This document shows, one piece after another, positions 42,562 to 51,269 of a stretch of DNA of 64,000 nucleotides. Under the pieces are notes generated by a model. The model had not been told where the DNA came from and did no database searches. It worked only from the letters and a program-made list of their open reading frames with translations. Location of the stretch: the NCBI RefSeq assembly GCF_030540545.1, contig NZ_JAUNVZ010000001.1, positions 186,001 through 250,000 of the forward strand, read 5' to 3'. The stretch comes from Rothia sp. (in: high G+C Gram-positive bacteria). GTDB lineage: Bacteria > Actinomycetota > Actinomycetes > Actinomycetales > Micrococcaceae. Positions within the stretch are counted from its first letter, which is position 1; the number at the start of each line of letters is the position of its first letter. A program made the translations under genes and the position numbers.

Positions 42562-43003
42562 ACCAATCCTTTACCGCCGCGAACTATGCGGCACTCGTAC
42601 AGGGTGCCTAAAGCTGTGCTGGAGCACCCTTGCTTTTTGATAGAAACGTTATCCCCATTCTACGCATGAGATGGGACACATACCTAACCGGTTTGCCGGC
42701 TGAACGTCACCAAATTATGAAAAATATTCACTCAATGCATAGACATAATTACCGGGGTATAGATAGGGACAAAGACAGCGAAATATACGGGCATGCAGCG
42801 CCGGAACGGCTATAAACATACCGCTGGATTCTATGGCGTTAGCGCGGTGCGAATATGCGACACGCGCGAGGAGAAAAGCGGGGTGCGAGGAAAACCAGGG
42901 GAGAACCTGTCCAAACACAGCCCTGAGCGAACGAGAGAAATAAATCAGGCTCTGCGCGCCCGTCACACACCCAATATTCAGAAAAGCATGATTTACTAAA
43001 ACC
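42562..43003. other. 442-bp divergent intergenic region
   Basis: It holds the upstream sequences of the transporter (minus) and the 43004 gene (plus). A hairpin GGGTGC...GCACCC is at 42602-42629. The plus-strand gene has TACTAA 4-5 bases before its ATG. No gene is seen. Confidence 0.5.
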
Positions 43004-43939
43004 ATGCTAGACCCCATGAAGTCTCTATTCGATAACAACGGCAACCCCAAGCCGGCACTCACCACCGCCCTGGATAATGTACTGCGCGTACAGCGCCCCC
43101 TGGTACTGGCCCTGGTCAAGGCACTGCGTGAAAAGTACCCGCACGAAACCCCCGCCCAGCTGCAAAAGCGCCTGGAAAAGCAATACCTGCGCGATGTGAC
43201 CGCCATCGGTGGCGTGACCGGCGCATCCTCCTTTGTGCCCGGCGTGGGTACCGTAACCTCCGTGGGTTTGTCCGTGGTCGCTATTGGTGGCTATTTGGAA
43301 CGCACCGCGATCTTCGCCCAGGCGATCGCAGAACTGCACGGTGTGCACGTCATCGACCCCGAAGCGGCACGCTCCATGGTTATGGCGCTCATGCTCGGCG
43401 AAGAAGGCTCGCAGCTGATCACCAGCATCTTGGCAAAGAACGGTCGCGCGGGCATGCTCTCGAACCAGTGGGGTATGCTCATGGGCTCCAACTCCAAGAT
43501 GTTCAGCGTGGAGCGCGCTCTGCGCAATATGTTCATTAAGCGTTTTATGGGGCGCCAGGCAGGCATGATGATGGGCCGCGCCATTCCCTTCGGCGTGGGT
43601 GCCGTGGTCGGTGGCGGCGCGAACCTTGCCCTGGGCCGCGAGGTTATTCGCAGCACCCGCGAAGCCTTCGGCGAGGCGCCCACCTACTTCCCGCCTGAGC
43701 TGACTCTGCCCGTGCGAGCACCGCGTTTTAGTGATGCAACGGTGGAAAACGCACCCGCCCCGCGTAAGCGCGGCGCAAAGATCGCCGGAGCTTTAACTGG
43801 CGGCGCTGTGGGCGCTGCAAAGGCTGTTATGAAGCGCCGCAAGCAGAAGGCAGCGCATGAAGAGACCGCTAGTCACGATGCGCACTCTCACGGTCTGCAG
43901 AATCCCGGTGCGGCTCACCGTCGTATGATGGGGCGCTAA
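43004..43939 (+). CDS. Hypothetical glycine-rich membrane-associated protein
   Basis: 311 aa from ATG 43004 with no ribosome site and a -10-like box just upstream, so probably leaderless. A helical N-terminus is followed by a hydrophobic hairpin VTAIGGVTGASSFVPGVGTVTSVGLSVVAIGGY (motif G-x-x-G-x-x-P-G-x-G) like those of EcsC or DUF697-type proteins, then AIPFGVGAVVGGGANLALG. The tail is basic and His-rich (RKRGAK...AHEETASHDAHSHG). Function unknown. Confidence 0.7.
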   Translation: MLDPMKSLFDNNGNPKPALTTALDNVLRVQRPLVLALVKALREKYPHETPAQLQKRLEKQYLRDVTAIGGVTGASSFVPGVGTVTSVGLSVVAIGGYLERTAIFAQAIAELHGVHVIDPEAARSMVMALMLGEEGSQLITSILAKNGRAGMLSNQWGMLMGSNSKMFSVERALRNMFIKRFMGRQAGMMMGRAIPFGVGAVVGGGANLALGREVIRSTREAFGEAPTYFPPELTLPVRAPRFSDATVENAPAPRKRGAKIAGALTGGAVGAAKAVMKRRKQKAAHEETASHDAHSHGLQNPGAAHRRMMGR

Positions 43940-43978
43940 AGCGGAGCAACTGCCGTATAGATACAGGCGCATTGCGTT

Positions 43979-44021
43979 AAAAGGATGGGGCGGGAAGTAC
44001 TACTTCCCGCCCCATCCTTTT
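43979..44021. terminator. Bidirectional terminator, perfect 21-bp stem
   Basis: Arms 43979-43999 and 44001-44021 are exact complements starting AAAAGGATGGGGCGGGAAGT. T-run on each strand. It separates convergent genes. Confidence 0.92.
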
Positions 44022-44050
44022 GGGTTAACCCACCAATGGTGAGCTAGAGA

Positions 44051-45478
44051 TTAGGCATTCTTTGCGTGATCCAGCAGAGTGGGAGCAACACCAATGTAGG
44101 TGTGCGGGGTCAGCTCGGACAGGCGAGCAGCAGCCTGCTCGGACAGGCCCAGACCCGCCACGAATTCCTTCAGGCGAGCTGCATCCACGCGGTGACCGCG
44201 GGTTAGTTCCTTCAGACGCTCGTAGGGGTTCTCCATGCCCTCAACACCTGCAATAGCCTCGGCGCGCATAACCATCTGAATAGCCTCGGCCAGGACCTCC
44301 CAGTTGGCGTCCAGATCAGCGGAAATGGTGTCGGTAGCGATATCCAGGCGCTGCAGACCCTTGACCACATTGGAAATAGCCAGCACGGAGTGACCGAAAG
44401 CCACACCAATATTGCGCTGAGCCGAAGAGTCGGTCAGATCGCGCTGCCAGCGGCTGGTCACCAGGGTGGAAGCCAGGGAATCGAGCAGAGCGTTGGAGAG
44501 CTCCAGGTTAGCCTCTGCGTTTTCGAAACGAATCGGGTTCACCTTGTGCGGCATGGTGGAGGAACCGGTTGCACCCGCCACGGGAATCTGACGGAAGAAA
44601 CCGATGGAAATGTAGCTCCACACATCGGTGCACAGGTTGTGCAGCACGCGGTTGAAGTGCGCAATATCGGAGTAGAGCTCAGCCTGCCAGTCGTGAGACT
44701 CAATCTGAGTGGTCAGCGGGTTCCAGGTCAGACCCAGGTGCTCAACGAAACCGCGAGAAATCTGCTGCCAATCGGCGGTGGGCACCGACGCGTAGTGAGC
44801 GGAGTAGGTGCCGGTTGCGCCGTTGATCTTACCCAGGAATTCGGTAGCCTGCGCGTGCTTAATCTGGCGCTTCAGACGCCATGCCAGCACACCTAGTTCC
44901 TTGCCGAGGGTGGAGGGGGTTGCGGGCTGGCCGTGAGTGCGCGAGAGCATAGGCACATTGCGGCCCTCTTCAGCCAGGTCCAGCAGAACCTGTACCAGGT
45001 TTTGTGCTGCAGGCAGCCAGACGTTCTCGAAAGCGTCCTTAATACCCAGGGCGTAGGAGAGGTTATTAATGTCTTCGCTGGTGCAGCCGAAGTGAACCAG
45101 GGGCACCAGGTGCTCCAGACCCAGGGCGGGCAGGCGGCGACCAATGTAGTACTCAACAGCCTTCACATCGTGTACGGTGACGGCTTCGATCTCTGCCAGC
45201 TCTGCAACGGAGTCAGCGTTGAAGTCGGTCACGATGGCGCGCAGACCCTGCTTCTGCTCATCGCTCAGCGGCTCAAGACCGGGCAGTACGCGGTGCTCGC
45301 ACAGGTAGATGAACCATTCAACCTCAACATGGATGCGGTCGCGGTTCAGAGCGGCTTCGGACAGGTAGTTGGTCAGGGGCGCGGTGACGGATGCGTAGCG
45401 ACCGTCCAGGGGGCCGAGGGCGAGGGTGCCGTCGCCCAGGTCGATACGGCCGGAGGGCAAAAGAGTGTTTTCAGACAT
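44051..45478 (-). CDS. purB: Adenylosuccinate lyase PurB
   Basis: 475 aa. It catalyses two steps of purine synthesis (SAICAR to AICAR, adenylosuccinate to AMP). The fumarase-superfamily signature GSSTMPHKVNPIRFENAEAN is complete, with VHFGCTSEDINNLS and LSRTHGQPATPSTLGKELG supplying active-site His and Ser residues. The sequence follows the E. coli-type PurB rather than the B. subtilis type. It stands alone, divergent from the type VII-like module. Confidence 0.97.
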   Translation of the reverse strand: MSENTLLPSGRIDLGDGTLALGPLDGRYASVTAPLTNYLSEAALNRDRIHVEVEWFIYLCEHRVLPGLEPLSDEQKQGLRAIVTDFNADSVAELAEIEAVTVHDVKAVEYYIGRRLPALGLEHLVPLVHFGCTSEDINNLSYALGIKDAFENVWLPAAQNLVQVLLDLAEEGRNVPMLSRTHGQPATPSTLGKELGVLAWRLKRQIKHAQATEFLGKINGATGTYSAHYASVPTADWQQISRGFVEHLGLTWNPLTTQIESHDWQAELYSDIAHFNRVLHNLCTDVWSYISIGFFRQIPVAGATGSSTMPHKVNPIRFENAEANLELSNALLDSLASTLVTSRWQRDLTDSSAQRNIGVAFGHSVLAISNVVKGLQRLDIATDTISADLDANWEVLAEAIQMVMRAEAIAGVEGMENPYERLKELTRGHRVDAARLKEFVAGLGLSEQAAARLSELTPHTYIGVAPTLLDHAKNA

Positions 45479-45815
45479 AGTTCTATCTTCTCATATTCGG
45501 GTTCGCCGGGTGCGGGCTGGTGCACATTGTGGACGGCTTTAAATATGGGATTCGCGTGTGGGTGCCGTGCATGGAGACCCGGTAGGGGACAGCGGGTGCC
45601 CGTCATAAAAAGTCATAAAAGAGAGAAAAATCTGTCATATTTACGCACATAACGACTGATTTTGGCAGTTTAGCCTGTGGATAACTTTCTATTTGATAGA
45701 AAGCGCACTACTTATCCACAGATTTTATGTAATTACAAAAAACAGCCGCTAAAGCTCTCTACTCTTGGATACACCGGAACCTACACCACAGGTACGAGAT
45801 CAGAAGGAGAGAACC
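45479..45815. other. 337-bp divergent region with DnaA boxes
   Basis: Upstream of purB (minus) and the 45816 gene (plus). The central feature is the inverted pair of DnaA boxes at 45675-45721. AAGGAG lies before ATG 45816. No gene is seen. Confidence 0.6.
45675..45721. promoter_or_regulatory. Inverted pair of perfect DnaA boxes flanking a hairpin
   Basis: CTGTGGATAA (45675-45684) and TTATCCACAG (45712-45721) are exact reverse complements, each containing TTATCCACA, the DnaA-box consensus. Directly inside the left box, CTTTCTAT (45685-45692) pairs with ATAGAAAG (45696-45703) around TTG. Confidence 0.8.
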
Positions 45816-46409
45816 ATGGCAGAAGAAAACGAAAATATAGCCCCCGAAGAACCGGGATACGAACCCCCCAATATGGGAGAGATCCTGGGCGATATTGCCT
45901 CCCACGGAATATCAACCCTGGCAGCTGGCCCGGCAATTGCCGCTTTGCACGCTGCCGCCCAAGCAATGCGCGAACTGGGTAAAAGCCTCTACCGAGAGCT
46001 TGAGCAGGAGAGAGAAGAAATCCTTCAAACACGCAATCGCTCCAGCGCGGAATTACAAGCAGAATATTGGAAATCTGTCGCCGGTCAGAAATACAGAGAC
46101 CGCCTGGATGAGCACTGTATCGAGGCTGGACGCATGGCAATGCTGACCGGCCAAGCAGCCCAGGGCTTTTTAGCAGCGGGAGAAGAAGTAGCCGCCCAGC
46201 TTGAAGGAAAAGCTGCCGCTATCTCCGCTATGGCTAAGCAGGTAGAAGATTTTATCCAGACCGCCGCTGACCACCTACACAGAGCTACAGAGGCTCAGGA
46301 TATCGGCTCGGTTATTGCAGACTTAGGCGGTCAGCAGATACAGAACAACCTTAATTCGCTCATTGAGCAAGCAAAATCAAGCATTCCCCAGGGATGCTTC
46401 GTTCCCTAA
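45816..46409 (+). CDS. Helical WXG100-like/Lap-like partner of the type VII effector
   Basis: 197 aa from ATG 45816 with GAAGGAG upstream. All-helical, no signal peptide. An acidic N-terminus is followed by a hydrophobic helix (ISTLAAGPAIAALHAAAQAM) and then EYWKSVAGQKYRDRLDEH, which fits the W-x-S-x-A-G-x-x-Y-R pattern of actinobacterial WXG100-type proteins. Small helical proteins encoded just before LXG or lipase-type effectors bind their targeting domain. It lies 28 bp before the effector gene. Role inferred from motif and position. Confidence 0.7.
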   Translation: MAEENENIAPEEPGYEPPNMGEILGDIASHGISTLAAGPAIAALHAAAQAMRELGKSLYRELEQEREEILQTRNRSSAELQAEYWKSVAGQKYRDRLDEHCIEAGRMAMLTGQAAQGFLAAGEEVAAQLEGKAAAISAMAKQVEDFIQTAADHLHRATEAQDIGSVIADLGGQQIQNNLNSLIEQAKSSIPQGCFVP

Positions 46410-46437
46410 AACGATAACAGATCAGAAAGGATAGATA

Positions 46438-48678
46438 ATGAGCACAATAGAGCAGGCTATGCCCGCCGCTGCAGGCGGCCAGTTGACGGGTCATGCAACT
46501 ATTGACGTAGATAAAGAGCAACTGGTTGGATTGGCTCACTCTGTCAATCAGGTGGGCTCCTCATATGGCGCCCAGACTATGTCTTTAGTTGCAGCAGCTC
46601 CCAAAGCTCTCCCCCTGCTGGTAGCAGCTTCGGGGCGTGAAGCAGCAGCGCAGGCTGCCCGGGCGGGAAGCGGTCTTAGCGCCCTGGGGCAGAATATGGG
46701 CAAAACCTCTGCCAATGTCATGGCTGCCTATCACGGCTATGAAAGCGCCGAGCAGGCTGTTATGGGAGCATTCGGTTCATTTATGAATGGCGCTCGCTCC
46801 ATTCCCTCCAAGGTTTTTGACCGTGCCAAGGGTCTTTTTTCTGCTTTCGGACAGAATTTAGGGCAGTGGTGGAACGAGACTAAAGAGACTATATGGCAAG
46901 CAGCAATTCCAGCAATGCGAGTGCTCGCAGCTTTTGGGTCTAAGGCCTATAACGTGGCGAAATATTTGTATCCTGATGCTGCAGTGGACAGGATTAAGCG
47001 TCTCTTGATGGGTTTTGGGGTTTCTGGAGTCTGGGCAGATGCGATTACCCAAGGGTCATTTCAGGCTATCCAGCGCCTCTTTGGCTATGACCCCCAAGCT
47101 CCTAAGATTCGTGATGGTCGCTTGCACGAGATAGACAAGGACAATATGCCCGCGCATCCTCCTCTGAACGCCGATGAACGCGCGCGACGTATGAAGGAAG
47201 CTAACGATATGCAATATGGAGAGGAGGAAGAGAAACGAACCTCGGGCAGCTATGCGGAGCCCCTGGTCGATGTCTATCAGGATCCCCAAAGCGGCCAATA
47301 TATTGTTGAAGTATATATTCCGGGTACCGATGGTGACGCGAAAAAATTAAACGACCCGGCAAGTGTCTACGCTAATGGTAGTTTGGCTCATGCGCGTTCT
47401 ACTGATGCGCTGAAAGATTCTGCTCCCTATATGCAGCTGGTGGATAAGCAGCTTCGAGCTTTGGGGATTGATAAGCTGCCGAGGGATAAATGCACCATTA
47501 ACCTCACCGGTCATTCCCAGGGCGGCGCAACCGCCTACCTGCTGGCAAATAATAATGAGTTCTACGGTCGCTACAATGTGGGAAATGTTTATACCTACGG
47601 TGCACCCATTGAACATCTTGAGGATAGAGGAGATAAGAAGTTCAAGGTACATCAATATCAGGACATTAAAGACCCAGTGCCGCATATTATTACCGGCGAT
47701 AAATGGGAGGAACGTCCCGGAGACACCCATGTGGTTCTTGACCGTTCAAAGTATCCCGATGCTCCTGAGCCCGATAAGAGTACTCACGATATGAATCACT
47801 ATCACACGAGTATTTCCGAGGGTGAAGAAGCAATTCGTATAATGGGCGACACCAATGCACATAAGTATGAAGCTGAGCGTTCAGCTGTCTATACCGGTAC
47901 CACTGCTGGACATCCGGGAATTAATGCCCTTGACGGAGCTATGCAAGCCCTTAAAACACTTGGCAATGGAGGATATAACGAGGATGCTGCGAGAGATTTT
48001 CTGAGCCAAAGTGCTATGCGTAAGCCTCCCACCGATCGCTATACGGAATCTACCCCCACGTCTCAGCCGGGCATAGCAGAAAGTGCTATGGCTGCTATTC
48101 CTGAGGGAAGCGTAGGCTCTATGAATTCTTCGGTACTATCACCCCGGGAAAATAGTGTGCGACCGCACCAATGGGATGATCCGCAGAATACGGTGTACCG
48201 CTGGAACGGAAGCCTTGAGGACGGCCGTCTCGACAGTGTTCCTATGCCCTATCACGGCGATGGTAAAACCCATGCCATTCCCCTGGGCAGGCTACCCGGC
48301 GGAGCTGATCCTATTCCCGGTGTGTCTCAGCTTCCGGATATAGAGAAGCATTTTACTCCCGGTGGTTCTTTTGATTCTCTGCGCGATTCTATTGATAGAG
48401 CCTGGTCGGATTTCATTGAGTCCCCTGAGAATCCTGACCTGTATCCAAAGATCCTGCCCGTTGAACCGATATATCCGATCGAGCCCAATAGTCCCATTGA
48501 CCGATTGGAAGTTCCGTCCTTTGACCCGCCTCTTCCCTATATCCCGGGGGAGAAAATGGATCCGGCCAATCCCGATCCTCGAATCTTTATGAACGAGGGA
48601 TATAGTTCGGGAATGAGCACCGAAGAAATGCAAGAGCGATTAGCGCTTATCGGCACGGGAGACGGAGGAAGCTACTAA
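46438..48678 (+). CDS. Candidate type VII-secreted lipase-like effector
   Basis: 746 aa with AGAAAGGATAG before ATG 46438, no Sec signal. Residues about 20-110 are a helical targeting domain (GHATIDVDKEQLVGLAHSVN...NVMAAYHGYESAEQAV) that ends in Y101-ESA-E105, the Y-x-x-x-D/E type VII export motif. A linker leads to an alpha/beta-hydrolase domain: YIVEVYIPGTDGDA, INLTGHSQGGATAYLLA with nucleophile Ser360, then DIKDPVPHI (probable Asp) and THDMNHYHTS (probable His). The last 200 residues are Pro-rich and disordered. It may be a lipase toxin; no separate immunity gene follows, as hisC begins 33 bp later. Confidence 0.78.
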   Translation: MSTIEQAMPAAAGGQLTGHATIDVDKEQLVGLAHSVNQVGSSYGAQTMSLVAAAPKALPLLVAASGREAAAQAARAGSGLSALGQNMGKTSANVMAAYHGYESAEQAVMGAFGSFMNGARSIPSKVFDRAKGLFSAFGQNLGQWWNETKETIWQAAIPAMRVLAAFGSKAYNVAKYLYPDAAVDRIKRLLMGFGVSGVWADAITQGSFQAIQRLFGYDPQAPKIRDGRLHEIDKDNMPAHPPLNADERARRMKEANDMQYGEEEEKRTSGSYAEPLVDVYQDPQSGQYIVEVYIPGTDGDAKKLNDPASVYANGSLAHARSTDALKDSAPYMQLVDKQLRALGIDKLPRDKCTINLTGHSQGGATAYLLANNNEFYGRYNVGNVYTYGAPIEHLEDRGDKKFKVHQYQDIKDPVPHIITGDKWEERPGDTHVVLDRSKYPDAPEPDKSTHDMNHYHTSISEGEEAIRIMGDTNAHKYEAERSAVYTGTTAGHPGINALDGAMQALKTLGNGGYNEDAARDFLSQSAMRKPPTDRYTESTPTSQPGIAESAMAAIPEGSVGSMNSSVLSPRENSVRPHQWDDPQNTVYRWNGSLEDGRLDSVPMPYHGDGKTHAIPLGRLPGGADPIPGVSQLPDIEKHFTPGGSFDSLRDSIDRAWSDFIESPENPDLYPKILPVEPIYPIEPNSPIDRLEVPSFDPPLPYIPGEKMDPANPDPRIFMNEGYSSGMSTEEMQERLALIGTGDGGSY

Positions 48679-48711
48679 GCCAGCGGAGCGGGCGGGATTA
48701 TACTGGAGAGC

Positions 48712-49833
48712 ATGAGTGATACACAGCAAATACGCCCCCGACCGGTTTTTAGCAGCCTGCCCGAATACGCGGCGGGCAAGCCCCCTGCACCGGTAGAAGG
48801 GCTCACGCAGTACAAACTCTCCTCCAATGAAAACCCGCACGGGCCCGTGCCCGAGGTGGCGCGCATCCTAGCTGATTTCACCAGGGTGCACCGCTACCCC
48901 GACCCGCTGAGCACCCGCCTGCGCGAACGCCTCTCCGAACGCCTGAACGTACCCGCCGCGGACATCGTTACCGGTGCCGGAAGCTTGGGCGCCCTGGAAC
49001 AGATCATTAAAACCTTTGCCGGAGCCAATGCCGACGGCAGTAGGGACGAGGTCATCTACGCCTGGCGTTCCTTCGAGGCCTACCCCATTCTGGTGGGTCT
49101 TGCCGGGGCAGCCAGCGTGCAGGTGCCCAATCTGCCCGACGGCTCCCACGATTTGGAGGCTATGCTCGCCGCCATTACCGAGCGTACCCGTGTGATTTTG
49201 CTGTGCACCCCCAATAACCCCACCGGCACCGTGCTGAGCGAATCTCAGGTGCGTTCCTTTATGGAGCGCGTGCCCAAAGATATTGTGGTGGTTTTGGACG
49301 AAGCCTATTTCGAGTTCTGCTCTGTTTCGCCCCTGGAACCCGGGGAACAAGCACCCGTGAACGGTGTGGATCTCTACGGGGAGTACGCGAATCTGGTGCT
49401 GCTGCGTACCTTCTCTAAGGCTCAGGGTCTGGCGGGCCTGCGCGTGGGCTACTCCATTTCCCAGCCCGCTATTACCCGCTACCTGCGTGTTGCGGCGACT
49501 CCCTTTGCGGTGACGTCCATTGCTGAAGAGGCTGCCGTTGCATCCATTGACCACGAGGATCAGGTGATGGAGCGCGTGAACCACCTGGTTTCTGAGCGTG
49601 AACGGGTGGTTGCAGCCCTGCAAGACGCCGGATATTTTTTCCCTCGTACTTTCGCGAACTTCGTGTGGTTGCCGCTGGGGGAGAAGACTCCCGAATTTGT
49701 GCAGGCGGCAGCCGCTCAGGCTCTATCGGTGCGTGCTTTTGGTACCGAGGGTGTGCGCGTAAGTATTGGCGAAGATGAAGCCAATGACCGCATGATTGCC
49801 CTGGCTCGTGACTTTGCTGCTCATAATCTCTAA
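48712..49833 (+). CDS. hisC: Histidinol-phosphate aminotransferase (or aromatic aminotransferase)
   Basis: 373 aa. PLP enzyme of fold type I: KLSSNENPHGP near the start, LLCTPNNPTGTVLS, VVLDEAYFEF, and RTFSKAQGLAGLRVGYSI with the catalytic Lys. HisC makes histidinol phosphate; the closely similar Pat enzyme uses phenylalanine, and the two are hard to separate by eye. No other his gene is near. TATACT ends 7 bases before ATG, so it may have its own leaderless transcript as well as readthrough from the effector gene. Confidence 0.9.
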   Translation: MSDTQQIRPRPVFSSLPEYAAGKPPAPVEGLTQYKLSSNENPHGPVPEVARILADFTRVHRYPDPLSTRLRERLSERLNVPAADIVTGAGSLGALEQIIKTFAGANADGSRDEVIYAWRSFEAYPILVGLAGAASVQVPNLPDGSHDLEAMLAAITERTRVILLCTPNNPTGTVLSESQVRSFMERVPKDIVVVLDEAYFEFCSVSPLEPGEQAPVNGVDLYGEYANLVLLRTFSKAQGLAGLRVGYSISQPAITRYLRVAATPFAVTSIAEEAAVASIDHEDQVMERVNHLVSERERVVAALQDAGYFFPRTFANFVWLPLGEKTPEFVQAAAAQALSVRAFGTEGVRVSIGEDEANDRMIALARDFAAHNL

Positions 49834-49855
49834 GCTCTAGGAGCTGATAGATCAC

Positions 49856-49894
49856 GCCCCGTATGGTGCTTTGTGAAGGAATGCTATACGGGGC
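49856..49894 (+). terminator. Terminator after hisC
   Basis: GCCCCGTAT (49856-49864) pairs with ATACGGGGC (49886-49894), then TTTA. Confidence 0.75.
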
Positions 49895-50108
49895 TTTAGT
49901 GTATCTTAGCTCTCTATCTATATTGATGAAATTCTATATACAGAATTTTTCTATCAATGTTCAATAGGGGCGAAATTTAGCGTCATTTTCAGGTTTTGTT
50001 CAGCTTCAGCGCGCTAAAATGGTTCTATATGCCCATGCTTTCTTCCGGCGTGCCCAATTCAAGGGTCGGTGGGGAGCGTCCCGCTTGAAGTGTGGAGGTA
50101 AGACACAC

Positions 50109-51269
50109 GTGACCGAACAATACCCGGGCGTACCCGAACGCATCCAGCTCATGGATGAAAACGGTACCGTCCACGAACACCCGGTTTTCAGCGCCTATGT
50201 GCAGGATGTTGACGCATCCCTGCTGCGTGACGCCTACCGCCTGATGTATCTGACCCGCCGTTTCGATGACGAGGCAACCGCCCTGCAGCGCCAGGGTAAG
50301 CTCGCCCTGTGGGTACCCAGCCGCGGCCAGGAAGCAGCCCAGGTTGGTTCCGCTTTCGCCTTCGCGCCCAATGACTACATCTTCCCCCAGTACCGCGAAC
50401 ACGCAGTGGCACTGCACCGCGGTGTGGACGTGCGGGGACTCATCGAAATTTTCGGCGGCGCAGCAACCGCCGGCTGGGATCCGCGCAAGCACAATCACCA
50501 CGTGCTGACCAAGGTGCTCGGCGCCTCCACCTTGCACGCGGTGGGCTACGCCATGGGCCTGAAACTCGATGCACGCATTGCCGAAGAAACCGGCCAGCTG
50601 CAGACCGGCCAGGGTCAGGCAACCGACCCCGCCACCGATAGCGTGCCGCCCTCGGTCATTAGCTACTTTGGTGACGGCACCTCCACCGAGGGTGATGTGC
50701 ACGAGGCAATGGTCTTCGCTGCCTCCTTTGATGCACCCGTGCTCTTCTTTGTGCAGAACAACCGCTGGGCTATTTCGGTGCCTTTTGATGTGCAGTCCCG
50801 CGTGCCGATTTCTACCCGCGCCGCAGGTTACGGCTTTGAGGGTCTGCGCGTGGACGGTAACGATGTGCTCGGCACCCTGGCTGTTACCCGCTACGCCATG
50901 GAAAAAATCCGCAAGGGCGAAGGCCCCGTGCTGATTGAGGCGGAAACCTACCGTCTGGGCGCGCACACCACTGCCGATGATCCCACCAAGTACCGCACCG
51001 ATGAGGACCTGGCAGGTCCGCTCAAGGCCGACCCGCTGATCCGCATGGAGAAGTACCTGCGCGAGAACTCCTATGCTGATGATTCCTTCTTTGAAGAGAT
51101 CGAATCGGAGGGTCAGAAGCTCGCCGATTACGCCCGCGAGGTGGCATTGAACCTGCAAGCGCCGGACTTTGACTACTTCTTTGACCGCGCCTATGCAGCC
51201 CCGCATGCGCAAGTTGAGCAGGAACGCGCGGAATACCGCGAGTACATGGCAGGCTTCGAGGAGGAATAA
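50109..51269 (+). CDS. pdhA: 2-oxoacid (pyruvate/branched-chain) dehydrogenase E1 alpha
   Basis: 386 aa from GTG 50109 with GGAGGT 13 bases upstream; an upstream ATG at 50019 is in frame, but its leader codes no domain. The thiamine diphosphate motif is FGDGTSTEGDVHEAMVFAASFDAPVLFFVQNN (G-D-G...N-N). YRLGAHTTADDPTKYR is the lipoyl-domain phosphorylation-loop region. It is the first gene of the E1a-E1b-E2 operon. Pyruvate or branched-chain specificity cannot be settled by eye. Confidence 0.92.
   Translation: MTEQYPGVPERIQLMDENGTVHEHPVFSAYVQDVDASLLRDAYRLMYLTRRFDDEATALQRQGKLALWVPSRGQEAAQVGSAFAFAPNDYIFPQYREHAVALHRGVDVRGLIEIFGGAATAGWDPRKHNHHVLTKVLGASTLHAVGYAMGLKLDARIAEETGQLQTGQGQATDPATDSVPPSVISYFGDGTSTEGDVHEAMVFAASFDAPVLFFVQNNRWAISVPFDVQSRVPISTRAAGYGFEGLRVDGNDVLGTLAVTRYAMEKIRKGEGPVLIEAETYRLGAHTTADDPTKYRTDEDLAGPLKADPLIRMEKYLRENSYADDSFFEEIESEGQKLADYAREVALNLQAPDFDYFFDRAYAAPHAQVEQERAEYREYMAGFEEE

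Noticed and set aside
45479..45815. Chromosome origin at the DnaA boxes
   Set aside because: Only two boxes, no AT-rich unwinding array, and neither dnaA nor dnaN nearby; a regulatory or titration site is more likely.
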